NCBI RefSeq assembly: GCF_016864375.1
Contig: NZ_CP069359.1
Location: 372,001-436,000, forward strand
Direction: 5' to 3'
DNA: 64,000 nt
From: Microvirga sp. VF16
Lineage (GTDB): Bacteria; Pseudomonadota; Alphaproteobacteria; Rhizobiales; Beijerinckiaceae
The notes under the pieces were generated by a model that had not been told where the DNA came from, ran no database searches, and saw only the letters and a program-made list of their open reading frames with translations. Below, in pieces: positions 8,825 through 17,228 of the stretch. The position numbers and the translations under genes were made by a program. Each line of letters starts with the position of its first letter. Within the stretch, counting starts at the first letter, position 1.

Positions 8825-10024
8825 TCAGCCTTTCACGAGCGGGCAGCCGCCTTCGTTCAGGGGCCGGAAGGCCTGATCGGCCGGGATCGTGGCGAGATGC
8901 TTGTATAGGTCCCAAGGCGCCTTGGATTCGCTTGGCTTCTTGACCTCGAACAGATACATGTCGTGGATCTTGCGACCGTCCTGACGGATCATGCCCTTGC
9001 CAAACAGCGGATCGTCGGTCGGCATCTCCTTCATCTTGGCCATGACCTTCGCCGTGTCCTTGCCCTTCAGAGCTTCGACAGCCTTGAGGTAATGCAGCGC
9101 GCCAGCGTAGACGCCCGCATGGACCATGGTCGGCATCTTGCCGCCGTTCCTGTCGGCGAAGCGCTTCGCCCAGGCCCGGGTTTGGTCAGTCTGATCCCAG
9201 TAGAAGGCCTCAGTCATGACCAGACCCTGAGCCACCTGAAGACCGAGCGAATGAACATCGGTGATGAAGACGAGGAGCCCGGCGAGGCTCTGGCCGCCCT
9301 GGACGATTCCGAATTCCGCCGCCTGTTTCATCGTGTTGGTGAAATCACCGCCCGCATTCGCAAGACCGATCACCTTGGCTCCCGATGACTGCGCCTGCAG
9401 CAGGAACGATGCGAAGTCTTGGCCCGGAAAGGGATGGCGCACCGTGCCGACAATCTTGCCGCCGGCCTTTGTGACCAAGGCCGCCGTGTCACGCTCAAGG
9501 GCGTGGCCGAATGCATAATCGGCCGTGACGAAGAACCAGGTATCCCCACCGCGCTTGACCATTGCACTGCCGGTGCCGTTCGCGAGTGCCCAGGTGTCAT
9601 AGGTCCAGTGAACGGTGTTGGGCGAGCATTGGGATCCAGTCAGGTCCGAGGTGCCGCCGCCTGAATTGATCAGGATCTTGTTCTTCTCCCGGGTAATGCC
9701 GTTCACGGCGAGCGCCACGGACGAGGTCGGGACGTCGAGAATGACGTCGACGCCCTCCTGATCGTACCATTGCCGGGCGATGCTGGCACCGATGTCGGGC
9801 TTGTTCTGATGGTCTGCCGCGACGATGTCGACCTTGATGCCCTTCTCGGAGGCCTTGAAGTCCTCAGCGGCCATACGCGCCGCGATCACCGATCCTTCGC
9901 CGGTCAGGTCCGAGTAGACCCCGGACCGGTCATTCAGGACGCCCAACTTGACAGAGGTTTGCGCCTGCGCCGCCCCTGTCAGGGCTATAGCGACCAGAGC
10001 GCTGAGAACGTAACGCGTCTTCAT
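8825..10024 (-). CDS. Branched-chain amino acid-type ABC transporter substrate-binding protein
   Basis: It starts with a Sec signal peptide (MKTRYVLSALVAIALTGAAQA) and continues as a periplasmic type-1 binding protein of the LivK/Peripla_BP_6 family: VKLGVLNDRSGVYSDLTGEG, DVPTSSVALAVNGITREKNK, FFVTADYAFGHALERD. A GGGAGG site precedes the ATG at 10024; a longer upstream frame lacks one. No permease or ATPase genes are in the window, so it is an orphan component. The nearby BKACE and ScoAB genes suggest a carboxylate or amino-acid-derived substrate, by inference only. Confidence 0.9.
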   Translation of the reverse strand: MKTRYVLSALVAIALTGAAQAQTSVKLGVLNDRSGVYSDLTGEGSVIAARMAAEDFKASEKGIKVDIVAADHQNKPDIGASIARQWYDQEGVDVILDVPTSSVALAVNGITREKNKILINSGGGTSDLTGSQCSPNTVHWTYDTWALANGTGSAMVKRGGDTWFFVTADYAFGHALERDTAALVTKAGGKIVGTVRHPFPGQDFASFLLQAQSSGAKVIGLANAGGDFTNTMKQAAEFGIVQGGQSLAGLLVFITDVHSLGLQVAQGLVMTEAFYWDQTDQTRAWAKRFADRNGGKMPTMVHAGVYAGALHYLKAVEALKGKDTAKVMAKMKEMPTDDPLFGKGMIRQDGRKIHDMYLFEVKKPSESKAPWDLYKHLATIPADQAFRPLNEGGCPLVKG

Positions 10025-10187
10025 TGTTTCCTCCCTGTTTAGGACATCCATCTTAGGCATGCATGGGAACGATTGAAAAGGCGGGCAACAACCTCGCACC
10101 TTGCATTGGCGGCGAAGTGCCTGGGGGCCTGTATGGCCGCCGTCTCTTCTGCGATAGCCCGTTGGCCGCCGGGCTCAGCCACCTCGC

Positions 10188-11120
10188 TCAGAATGCAGTG
10201 TAATCTGGTCCTTTTGTTTGGAGCATACTGCGCGCATCGTCCGGAGTTGCGACGGTGAGGGAGAGCTCTTCCAGGATGCGGCGGATCTTACGGACCTGGT
10301 CGGCATTGGATGGCGCGAGCTCGCCCTTGCCCAGATAGAGATTGTCCTCCAGGCCCACGCGCACGTGACCGCCAAGGATGGCGCCCATGGTCACGAACGG
10401 CAGCTGGTGGCGGCCGGCGGCCAGGATGGAGAGGTAGTAGTCATTCCCGAAGAGGCGGTCGGCGGTCGCCTTCATGTGCATAAGGTTTTCCGGCTCAGGC
10501 CCGATGCCGCCGAGGATCCCGAAGATCGCCTGCACGAAGAAGGGCGGCTGCACGAGCCCACGATCGGCAAAATGGGCGAGATTGTAGAGGTGGCCAACGT
10601 CGTAGCACTCGAACTCGAAGCGGGTGCCAAGGGCGCCAAGTTCGGTCATTCCCCGCTCGATTTGCGCGAACGTATTGGACAGGATGAAGTCCTTCGTCAT
10701 CTCCAGATAGGGCTTTTCCCAATCGTTCTTGAACGATGCGATGCGCCCACTGGCACCCGAAATGTTGAAGTTGAACGATCCCATGTTCATCGAGGCGATC
10801 TCGGGCTGCGCCCATTTGGCCGCGGCGAGACGCTCATCGAGTGACATCCCGAGCCCTCCGCCAGTGGTGATGTTCACGATGGCATTGCAGCCCTCCTTGA
10901 TGGCCGGTAGGAACTGCCCGAACACCTCAGGGCTCTGCGTCGGCCGGCCGGTCTGCGGATCCCGGGCGTGCAGGTGAAGAATCGCAGCACCGGCCTCGGC
11001 CGCGTCGATGGCGCTCTCGGCGATCTGCTGCGGCGTGACCGGCAGATAGGGTGACATGCTCGGGGTATGGATGGATCCGGTGATCGCACAGCTGATGATG
11101 ACTTTATCGGATCGCTTCAT
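10188..11120 (-). CDS. BKACE-family beta-keto acid cleavage enzyme (DUF849)
   Basis: The 310-residue protein is a Zn-dependent TIM barrel of the BKACE family, whose founder Kce cleaves 3-keto-5-aminohexanoate with acetyl-CoA to give acetoacetate and a CoA ester. Visible motifs are KVIISCAITGSIHTPSMSPY, the metal-binding AAILHLHARDPQTGRP, VNITTGGG and LGGHVRVGLEDNLYLGKG. The exact beta-keto acid cannot be read from sequence; dehydrocarnitine is one known substrate in Rhizobiales. It is on the same strand as scoAB, which could activate acetoacetate. Confidence 0.93.
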   Translation of the reverse strand: MKRSDKVIISCAITGSIHTPSMSPYLPVTPQQIAESAIDAAEAGAAILHLHARDPQTGRPTQSPEVFGQFLPAIKEGCNAIVNITTGGGLGMSLDERLAAAKWAQPEIASMNMGSFNFNISGASGRIASFKNDWEKPYLEMTKDFILSNTFAQIERGMTELGALGTRFEFECYDVGHLYNLAHFADRGLVQPPFFVQAIFGILGGIGPEPENLMHMKATADRLFGNDYYLSILAAGRHQLPFVTMGAILGGHVRVGLEDNLYLGKGELAPSNADQVRKIRRILEELSLTVATPDDARSMLQTKGPDYTAF

Positions 11121-11447
11121 TGAAACCTCCCGGGCCGGAAGCCGCCTCGTTGATTAAGAAGGATTGCAAAGGTATGCCGGGCGGCAGGCGCCGGTCCATA
11201 GAGTGTTATGACAAGGACGATCCAAGCAGGCTCACAGTTCAAATCTTGCGACGAGGACGGCAACGGAATGGTCTCGAAGAGCCCAGTTGGGTCAGACATT
11301 CACATTCCGGTCGCTCGACAAAGGTCGGCTTTTAGGCGCCAAAGCAGACCAAGCTCTTTGGTCCGGGGGTGCCAGAAGGCGACATTCGGGAAAGCTGATC
11401 CACATTTTCGAGAAGGCCAACGATGGAACAGCCTACCTTAGGCCATA
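11121..11447. other. Gap between scoB and the BKACE gene
   Basis: 327 bases with no supported gene. The long gap suggests the BKACE gene may have its own promoter. Confidence 0.45.
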
Positions 11448-12119
11448 TCATCGCTGGCCGCCGTTCAACGCAACCTTGAACTCGGCCTGGGTCTTGGCCT
11501 TGATCTCATCGAGGGTGACGCCGTCGGCGAGCTCGATCAGGGTCATGCCGGTGCCGCCCTTCTTGTCGATGGCAAACACGCCCAGATCGGTGATCACGAG
11601 ATCGACCACGCCGGTGCCGGTGAGCGGCAGGTTGCACGCCGTCAGGAGCTTGGGATCCTCCGAGCCGTCCTTGGCCTTGGCCACATGCTCCATGACCACG
11701 ACGACGCGCTTGACGCCCGCCACCAGATCCATGGCGCCGCCCATGCCCTTCACCATCTTGCCCGGGATCATCCAGTTGGCGAGATCGCCGTTCTCGGCCA
11801 CCTGCATGGCGCCCAGGATCGACAGGTCGATATGGCCGCCGCGGATCATGCCGAAGGAATCCGCAGACGAGAAATAGCTCGTGGTCGGCAGCTCGGTGAT
11901 CGTCTGCTTGCCGGCATTGATCAGGTCCGCGTCCTCCTCGCCCTCATAGGGGAATGGGCCCATGCCGAGCATGCCGTTCTCCGACTGCAGCTGCACGCGC
12001 ATGCCCTTCGGGATGTAGTTCGACACCAGCGTCGGAATGCCGATGCCGAGATTGACGTAGAAGCCGTCGCGCAGCTCCTTGGCCGCACGGGCGGCCATCT
12101 GGTCACGGGTCCAGGCCAT
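11448..12119 (-). CDS. scoB: 3-oxoacid CoA-transferase subunit B
   Basis: The 223-residue beta subunit of succinyl-CoA:3-ketoacid CoA-transferase. Motifs are GFYVNLGIGIPTLVSNYIPK, the catalytic-Glu region LQSENGMLGMGPFP, and GHIDLSILGAMQV. With ScoA it transfers CoA between succinyl-CoA and acetoacetate or related 3-oxoacids. Its start shares one base with the scoA stop (TGATG), so translation is coupled. Confidence 0.95.
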   Translation of the reverse strand: MAWTRDQMAARAAKELRDGFYVNLGIGIPTLVSNYIPKGMRVQLQSENGMLGMGPFPYEGEEDADLINAGKQTITELPTTSYFSSADSFGMIRGGHIDLSILGAMQVAENGDLANWMIPGKMVKGMGGAMDLVAGVKRVVVVMEHVAKAKDGSEDPKLLTACNLPLTGTGVVDLVITDLGVFAIDKKGGTGMTLIELADGVTLDEIKAKTQAEFKVALNGGQR

Positions 12120-12853
12120 CAGACTTCCTCTCCTGCTCCGGCAGGCGCGGCCTCGGCGCGCTTGCGGGTCGTGCGTTGCTCGATGTGTTTGACCGGGTTC
12201 GGCACATGCACCATGCGCTTGACGAAGATGCCCGGCGTGTGGATGCCATCCGGGTCGATCTCACCGGCTTCGACCAGATGCTCGACCTCGGCGATGGTGA
12301 GGCGCGAAGCGGTCGCCATCATCGGGTTAAAGTTGCGCGCAGTCTTGCGGTAGACGAGGTTGCCTTCCCGATCGCCCTTCCAGGCATGGACGATGGAGAT
12401 ATCGGCGAACAGGCCGGTCTCCATGACGTATTGCTCGCCGTTGAACGCGCGCACCTCCTTGCCCTCGGCAATCAGCGTGCCGACGCCGGTCTTGGTGTAG
12501 AAGGCCGGGATGCCGGCGCCGCCGGCGCGGATGCGCTCGGCCAGCGTGCCCTGCGGGTTGAATTCCAGCTCCAGCTCGCCGGAGAGGTACTGCTGGGCGA
12601 ACAGCTTATTCTCGCCCACGTAGGAGGAGATCATCTTGCGGATCTGGCGGGTCTCGAGCAGGCGGCCGAGGCCGATGCCGTCCACGCCCGCATTGTTGGA
12701 GATGAAGGTCAGGCCCTTCGCCCCCGAATCACGGATTGCCTCGATCAGCGTCTCCGGAATGCCGCACAGGCCGAAGCCGCCCGCCATGATGGTGATGCCG
12801 TCCTTGACCGCGCCGGCCAGCGCTGCACGCGCATCGCTGTAAACCTTATCCAT
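12119..12853 (-). CDS. scoA: 3-oxoacid CoA-transferase subunit A
   Basis: The 244-residue alpha subunit. It has the typical start (DGITIMAGGFGLCGIPETLI), the oxyanion-loop-type SNNAGVDGIGLGRLLETRQI, and KTARNFNPMMATASRLTIAE. The C-terminal 15 residues are Ala/Glu-rich. It is directly upstream of scoB with a one-base overlap. The tail of an ETF-QO gene lies 31 bases upstream on the same strand, so the operon originally included an electron-transfer flavoprotein dehydrogenase. Confidence 0.95.
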   Translation of the reverse strand: MDKVYSDARAALAGAVKDGITIMAGGFGLCGIPETLIEAIRDSGAKGLTFISNNAGVDGIGLGRLLETRQIRKMISSYVGENKLFAQQYLSGELELEFNPQGTLAERIRAGGAGIPAFYTKTGVGTLIAEGKEVRAFNGEQYVMETGLFADISIVHAWKGDREGNLVYRKTARNFNPMMATASRLTIAEVEHLVEAGEIDPDGIHTPGIFVKRMVHVPNPVKHIEQRTTRKRAEAAPAGAGEEV

Positions 12854-12883
12854 TCAATCGTCTCCCGAGGTGTACTAGAATGC

Positions 12884-12968
12884 TCACATATTCACGTAAT
12901 TCGGCCCGCCACCGCCCTCGGGCGTGGTCCAGTTGATGTTCTGGTTCGGATCCTTGATATCGCAGGTC
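12884..12968 (-). pseudogene. ETF-ubiquinone oxidoreductase C-terminal tail
   Basis: The last 28 codons read CDIKDPNQNINWTTPEGGGG followed by PNYVNM and a stop. This is the highly conserved end of electron-transferring-flavoprotein dehydrogenase (the 4Fe-4S C-terminal region). The rest is absent because the IS1595-family element begins at 12969. ETF-QO passes electrons from ETF to ubiquinone, which fits acyl- or amine-oxidation upstream of ScoAB. Confidence 0.85.
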
Positions 12969-14162
12969 GGCATTATCAACCAAAGACAGCTTTTCCTTTG
13001 CAGCTAAGCTTTTGCGTGAGATTCTGACCCCGTGATCGTTAGCGGGATCGGGAGGTCAGCATGGATCTGTCTGTACGCGAGGTGCTGGCGAGGATCATCA
13101 CCGTTCCGGACATGGTGAGAGCCTTCCGGGATGAACACCATTGCCGGCGATTGCTCGAGGCGATGGTCTGGCCCGGTGGTCGAATATGTCCTGCCTGTGG
13201 CTATCGCCGCTCTATCGCTCTGACCAGCCGGGAGAGCGGGAAGCGAGCACGGCCCGGACTCTATCAATGCTCGAGTGGCACCTGCCGGTTTCAGTTCACC
13301 GTCACGACCCGCACACCTCTGCACGCGACGAAACTCCCTTTGCGGACTTGGCTCTCTGGCCTCTGGCTGATGCTGCAGTCGGACAAGGGGATTTCCTCCA
13401 TCCGTCTGGCGGAAGCGCTTGGCGTCAGCCAGCCGACGGCCTGGCGTATGGGCCACGCCTTGCGTCTGATGGTCGGACGCGAGCACGCCCTTGATGGTGT
13501 GGTCGAGATCGACAGCCTCTATGTGGGCGGCAAGCCGCGGCGGGATCCGAACTATTCTCCACCCGGCCGTGGACGTAAAGGTGAGCCGAAAACCTTGAAA
13601 ACACCGGCACTCGTGGCCGTGCAGCGGCCGCCGGATGTGAGCGTCGGCGCAAGATCTGGCGAGGTTCGGGCAGCGGTGATTGAGGACCTTTCGCAGTCTG
13701 AGGCCGATCGGGTTCTCACGGAGGCGGTCGAGCCCAGCGCACATTTGATGAGCGATGAGTGGAAGGCGTTTGTGTCCCTTGGCAGCGCCTTCGCGGCCCA
13801 CGACACGGTCCACCATAAGGCTCGCGAGTATGCGCGTGGTTCGGTTCACATCAACTCGGCGGAGGGCTTCAACGACCGGATCCGCCGCACCGTCTCAGGC
13901 GTATTCCATCACATCAGTCCGCATTTGGCGGACCTCTACTTCAACGAGATTGGCTTTCGCTGGGCGCAGCGTGTCGTCACGGGCCAAGCACCCCGTCGCA
14001 CACGCAAGGGGCGGCAGGTCACCAAGACCTTGTGGGCGAGAGTACCGCCTGCACTTCAACTTCCAGCCGTGTTCCGCTCAGCGGTTGGACGCGAGATGCG
14101 CCGAACGAAAGCCGGCGGCATCGACCTTCTCTCGAAAGTAGCTGTCTTTGGTTGATAATGCC
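12969..14162 (+). mobile_element. IS1595-family insertion sequence (complete)
   Basis: Perfect 23-bp terminal inverted repeats (GGCATTATCAACCAAAGACAGCT in sense) lie at 12969-12991 and 14140-14162 around one transposase gene. The flanking 8-mers do not match, so there is no visible target duplication. The left flank is the ETF-QO tail and the right flank a broken IS30 gene, so one side has been rearranged since insertion. Confidence 0.9.
13061..14155 (+). CDS. IS1595-family (ISXO2-like DDE) transposase
   Basis: The 364-residue protein starts with a zinc ribbon (ICPACGYRR, then YQCSSGTCRFQFTV), then an HTH with GISSIRLAEALGVSQPTAWR. The ISXO2-like catalytic core follows: VVEIDSLYVGG (first D), HLMSDEWKAF (second D), and HINSAEGFNDRIRRTVSGVF with the third acidic residue. 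It appears intact and lies within matching inverted repeats, so it could be active. Confidence 0.92.
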   Translation: MDLSVREVLARIITVPDMVRAFRDEHHCRRLLEAMVWPGGRICPACGYRRSIALTSRESGKRARPGLYQCSSGTCRFQFTVTTRTPLHATKLPLRTWLSGLWLMLQSDKGISSIRLAEALGVSQPTAWRMGHALRLMVGREHALDGVVEIDSLYVGGKPRRDPNYSPPGRGRKGEPKTLKTPALVAVQRPPDVSVGARSGEVRAAVIEDLSQSEADRVLTEAVEPSAHLMSDEWKAFVSLGSAFAAHDTVHHKAREYARGSVHINSAEGFNDRIRRTVSGVFHHISPHLADLYFNEIGFRWAQRVVTGQAPRRTRKGRQVTKTLWARVPPALQLPAVFRSAVGREMRRTKAGGIDLLSKVAVFG

Positions 14163-14493
14163 GGCGTATAATCAGGAACAGATCTTGCGCTGACCCCCCT
14201 TTAGCAAGCTCCAGTGCAATATCCTCCCGTTCTCGGAAGGAAAGATAACGCCCCGTTCGCGGCTTCGCCCATGGAGCCAGATGTGTCGGTGGCATTCCTC
14301 CTGCACCTCGAAACCAGCGTGGACCGAGCGGGGCGGATACTCCGGCATCCAACGCAGCCTCCTCGCTCGAACGCCCCAAGGCAATAGCTTGCCAGAAACG
14401 GACGCGCTCATCACGCTGCCATGCCGATGGACGCCCTGGGGAACGCTCTTTCTCTCGGGTGCATCGATCCGATGCGCGCTTACCAACGGTCAT
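14163..14493 (-). pseudogene. IS30-family transposase, N-terminal fragment
   Basis: From ATG 14493 the frame reads RSPGRPSAWQRDERVRFWQA, VSAPLGPRWFRGAGGMPP and GRYLSFREREDIALELA. This matches the N-terminal region of IS30 transposases of this order up to the first HTH. Homology is lost near 14190, and the IS1595 element begins at 14162, so the DDE core is gone. Confidence 0.75.
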
Positions 14494-14534
14494 TGCAATC
14501 TCCAATTCGTTGGTGTTGCGACGACCGGTTGAAT

Positions 14535-14809
14535 CCGCCCAATACGCGGCTGAGGCGTATGCCCAGCAACTGGCTCGCATGGGCGCCAAGCCATCGATGA
14601 GCCGGACCGGCTGCTGCTATGACAATGCCCCGATGGAATCCTTCTTCCATTCCTTGAAGGTCGAGTTGGTCCATCAGCGTCGTTGGACGACCCGCGAGGA
14701 GGCACGACGGGACCTGTTCGTTTATATCGAGAGCTACTACAATCGGCAGCGCATCCACTCGGCGCTCGGGTATCTCACACCCGAACAGGCCGAGCGGAAA
14801 ATGAACTAA
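14535..14809 (+). pseudogene. IS3-family OrfB transposase, C-terminal fragment
   Basis: It reads QYAAEAYAQQLARMGAKPSM, then CCYDNAPMESFFHSLKVELV (the catalytic Glu of the DDE triad), and YNRQRIHSALGYLTPEQAER to the stop at 14807-14809. The OrfA and the first two catalytic Asp residues are missing. It is truncated where it meets the IS30 fragment near 14500-14540. Confidence 0.85.
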
Positions 14810-14811
14810 CC

Positions 14812-15116
14812 CGGTGTCCGCGCAATCGGGGGAAGATCAGCAGCAGGAATTCCTCGCCGCCGGTCCGGCCCAGATCATCCTGGGCCCGCACCTTCTCTCG
14901 GCAGGAGCGCGCGAAATGCTCAAGGACGGCATCGCCCGCCTCGTGCCCATGGGCATCGTTGATAGCCTTGAAGTGGTCGATGTCGATCACGGCAACGCAC
15001 AAGCCGGATCCCGTATCCTCGTTGGCGGCGAGCGCCTCGTCGAGCAGTCCTAGGATTTGGCGGCAGTTCGGCAATCCCGTGAGCTGATCGGTCTGGGATG
15101 CCTTGAGAGCTGGCAC
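14812..15116 (-). pseudogene. GGDEF-domain (diguanylate cyclase) fragment
   Basis: It reads TDQLTGLPNCRQILGLLDEA, then VAVIDIDHFKAINDAHGHEA and the active-site loop RTGGEEFLLL. After that it loses homology where the IS3 fragment ends at about 14812. GGDEF domains make cyclic di-GMP. Both the N-terminal sensor part and the last third of the domain are missing, so it is unlikely to function. Confidence 0.8.
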
Positions 15117-15157
15117 ACACGGATCACCCCCTCGGGGCAGGCGAAAAGGAGGTCAAC

Positions 15158-15358
15158 GTGAGCGACCCTGCCAAGACCATTCCAACCACATCGGGCCATG
15201 GCATCATAGCAATCAACAATCATGATCCCGCGGATATTTTCCTGAAGCTCGACTCACCCGTAGCCGTAACTCTCTTGCGATCATCGACAGTTCGGGCCGC
15301 ATCTCCGCGAGTTCCCTCTGGATGTTCTCATGCTGGTCGGCAAGCCGATGGAACTTGA
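15158..15358 (+). CDS. Decayed ETFPASDPVSV-family small protein (possible)
   Basis: A perfect AAAGGAGGTCAAC site precedes the GTG. The frame reads HGIIAINNHDPADIFLKLDS directly followed by PVAVTL. Intact relatives read NNPADLD..LDSALEETFPASDPVSV, so about a dozen codons between LDS and PV seem deleted in frame. The remaining 25 residues run antisense to the gene at 15213 and are unlikely to be original. Confidence 0.4.
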   Translation: MSDPAKTIPTTSGHGIIAINNHDPADIFLKLDSPVAVTLLRSSTVRAASPRVPSGCSHAGRQADGT

Positions 15359-15611
15359 CCCTAAGTTCGGTGTCTGTCCATCGTTCCCCACCATTGCCAC
15401 CGCCATTCTCCCTGCGGGTGCCGGAAGGGACGATGATTTCGTACATCCTCGTCAGCGTTTTCGGCCCCATCCCCGGAACCTTGAGCCACTCATGTTCGGG
15501 AATGCTGAGAATGTCCCTGGCACTCGGGTTCCGACCGGAGAACTCGTCCAGGATCGACTCCCTCACGGTCTTGGTGAACAAATGTAACGGAAACGGGTCA
15601 TCCAGCTCCAT
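15213..15611 (-). CDS. Helix-hairpin-helix-like hypothetical protein
   Basis: The 132-residue protein contains ARDILSIPEHEWLKVPGMGP followed by KTLTRMYEIIV. This resembles the GxG hairpin of helix-hairpin-helix DNA-binding motifs. The second half is charged and helical (LRVKFHRLADQHENIQRELA). The 3' end overlaps the start of the plus-strand gene at 15158, so its last residues may not be original. It lies 194 bases downstream of the secretion adaptor gene on the same strand. Confidence 0.6.
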   Translation of the reverse strand: MELDDPFPLHLFTKTVRESILDEFSGRNPSARDILSIPEHEWLKVPGMGPKTLTRMYEIIVPSGTRRENGGGNGGERWTDTELRVKFHRLADQHENIQRELAEMRPELSMIARELRLRVSRASGKYPRDHDC

Positions 15612-15805
15612 CTCGGTCCCTCATGGTTCTTGCTCCGACATTCTTGTTGGAGAACGGAACTCCCTGCGGGCAGGGCCGGACCGGGATGCCGCATTCGGTC
15701 CGAACGGGCTTCAACTGATTCCGGGTGGATATCGCAACCAGGATGGACGCCCTCGTGCGGCACATGGATTCGCAAAGACGGAGTGCCAACGTAATCAACA
15801 TCCGA

Positions 15806-17179
15806 TCACACCTCTCTGAAGCTGCGGCGGAAGGCGTCGAAGAACGGCTCGAACAGGTACTGGAACATCGTCCGCTCGCGGGTGACGATAATGACCTCGG
15901 CGGGCATTCCAGGAACCAGTTCGAGGCTCGCGTCGAGGCGGCGGAGCTGCTCACGGTCCACCTCCACCCGCGCCAGGTAATAGGCCTGACCCGCCTTCTC
16001 GTCGATGACCCGGTCCGCCGACACCGAACGGACTTTTCCCTCGATGCGGGGCAAACCGCGGCTCGAGAACGCCGACAGGTGGATCTGGGCCGAGAGCCCC
16101 TCGTGAACGACGTCGATGTCCACCACGGGCACCCGCGCATCAATCAGCAGGGCATCCTCGGATGGCACGACGTCGAGGATCGCCTCGCCTTGGCGTACGA
16201 TGCCGCCCTCGGTCGTGAACCGCATGTTCACCACGCTGCCCGAGACGGGTGCCGTCACCACCGTGCGCTTCAGGATGTCCTCGCTGGCCGAGAGGCGTTC
16301 GCGCACCGATGCCAGCTCGGCCCTGGCCTGCACGAGTTGGGACGCGATCTGGTCGGACCGCTCGGCATCGAGCGACAGGGACTCGAGTTGGGTCTCGCCG
16401 ATCTGCTGCCTCAAGCGCGCCATGTTGGACAGGTACTCACCGCGACGCCCATCGATCTCGGCCTGCATGCGTTGCAGGCGCAGGACCTCCGGCTTGGCGA
16501 TGATCTGCTTGCGCTGGAGTTCCTCCTTGCCCTCGAGTTCCTCGGAGATCAATGCGAACTGGCGGGCCGCACTCCCGGCCTGGGCCTCGAACCCCTTGAT
16601 CTGCTCCTCGAGCTGCTCGATGCGCTGGGCGAGGACGCGCTTCCGCGCCAGGTGGGTTTCCCGGCGCGCCCTGAACAGGTCGCCCTGGGCACGGATCACA
16701 AGCGCCGCCCTGGCGTCCTTCATGTCGCCCTGGAACTCCGGCGGGACCGCGAAGGTCGCGCTGTTGGCCTGCTCGGCCTCAAGCCGCAGGACGGTCGCCA
16801 GGAGCGTCCGGTACTGCGACGCGAGCATGTCGTGCGTCGCCTTGGGCTGGATGTTCTCGAGCACGAGAAGCGGTTGATCGGCCTTCACCTCGTCGCCGTC
16901 GCGGACGAGCAGCTTGCCGATGATCCCGCCCTCCAGGTGCTGGACCGTCTTCCGGCTGCCGTCGGGGCTGATGACCCCCGGGGCCACCGAGCCACCCGCG
17001 ATCGGCGCGACGGCGCCCCACGCGCCGAAGCCCACGAAGTAGATCAGGCTCAACGCGAAGGCGACCCGGATCGGTCGGCGGATGCCGTCCCGCAATGACG
17101 CGGCATCGTCAGCGCGCGCGGAACGGAGCCACCTGACCTGCCGTTCATTCGGGTTCGCAAGAAGCTGTCCAGTGCTCAT
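15806..17179 (-). CDS. Type I secretion membrane-fusion (adaptor) protein, HlyD family
   Basis: The 457-residue protein has one N-terminal membrane anchor (VAFALSLIYFVGFGAWGAVA), a biotinyl-lipoyl-like half (GSRKTVQHLEGGIIGKLLVR), a long coiled coil (about residues 145-300) and a C-terminal HlyD domain (APVSGSVVNMRFTTEGGIVR, DRVIDEKAGQAYYLARVEVD). This is PrtE-like and links the inner-membrane ABC exporter to an outer-membrane TolC channel. It follows the ABC gene by 49 bases in the same operon. No TolC gene is in the window. Confidence 0.94.
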   Translation of the reverse strand: MSTGQLLANPNERQVRWLRSARADDAASLRDGIRRPIRVAFALSLIYFVGFGAWGAVAPIAGGSVAPGVISPDGSRKTVQHLEGGIIGKLLVRDGDEVKADQPLLVLENIQPKATHDMLASQYRTLLATVLRLEAEQANSATFAVPPEFQGDMKDARAALVIRAQGDLFRARRETHLARKRVLAQRIEQLEEQIKGFEAQAGSAARQFALISEELEGKEELQRKQIIAKPEVLRLQRMQAEIDGRRGEYLSNMARLRQQIGETQLESLSLDAERSDQIASQLVQARAELASVRERLSASEDILKRTVVTAPVSGSVVNMRFTTEGGIVRQGEAILDVVPSEDALLIDARVPVVDIDVVHEGLSAQIHLSAFSSRGLPRIEGKVRSVSADRVIDEKAGQAYYLARVEVDREQLRRLDASLELVPGMPAEVIIVTRERTMFQYLFEPFFDAFRRSFREV

Positions 17180-17228
17180 CCGTCATTTGCCTCGTACAAG
17201 AGATTGCGCCGTCCGCTCCGTCTGCCGC

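Noticed and set aside
15725..17098. Long plus-strand frame (457 codons)
   Set aside because: Exactly opposite the HlyD-type adaptor, with Leu/Arg/His-rich sequence typical of a GC-rich shadow.
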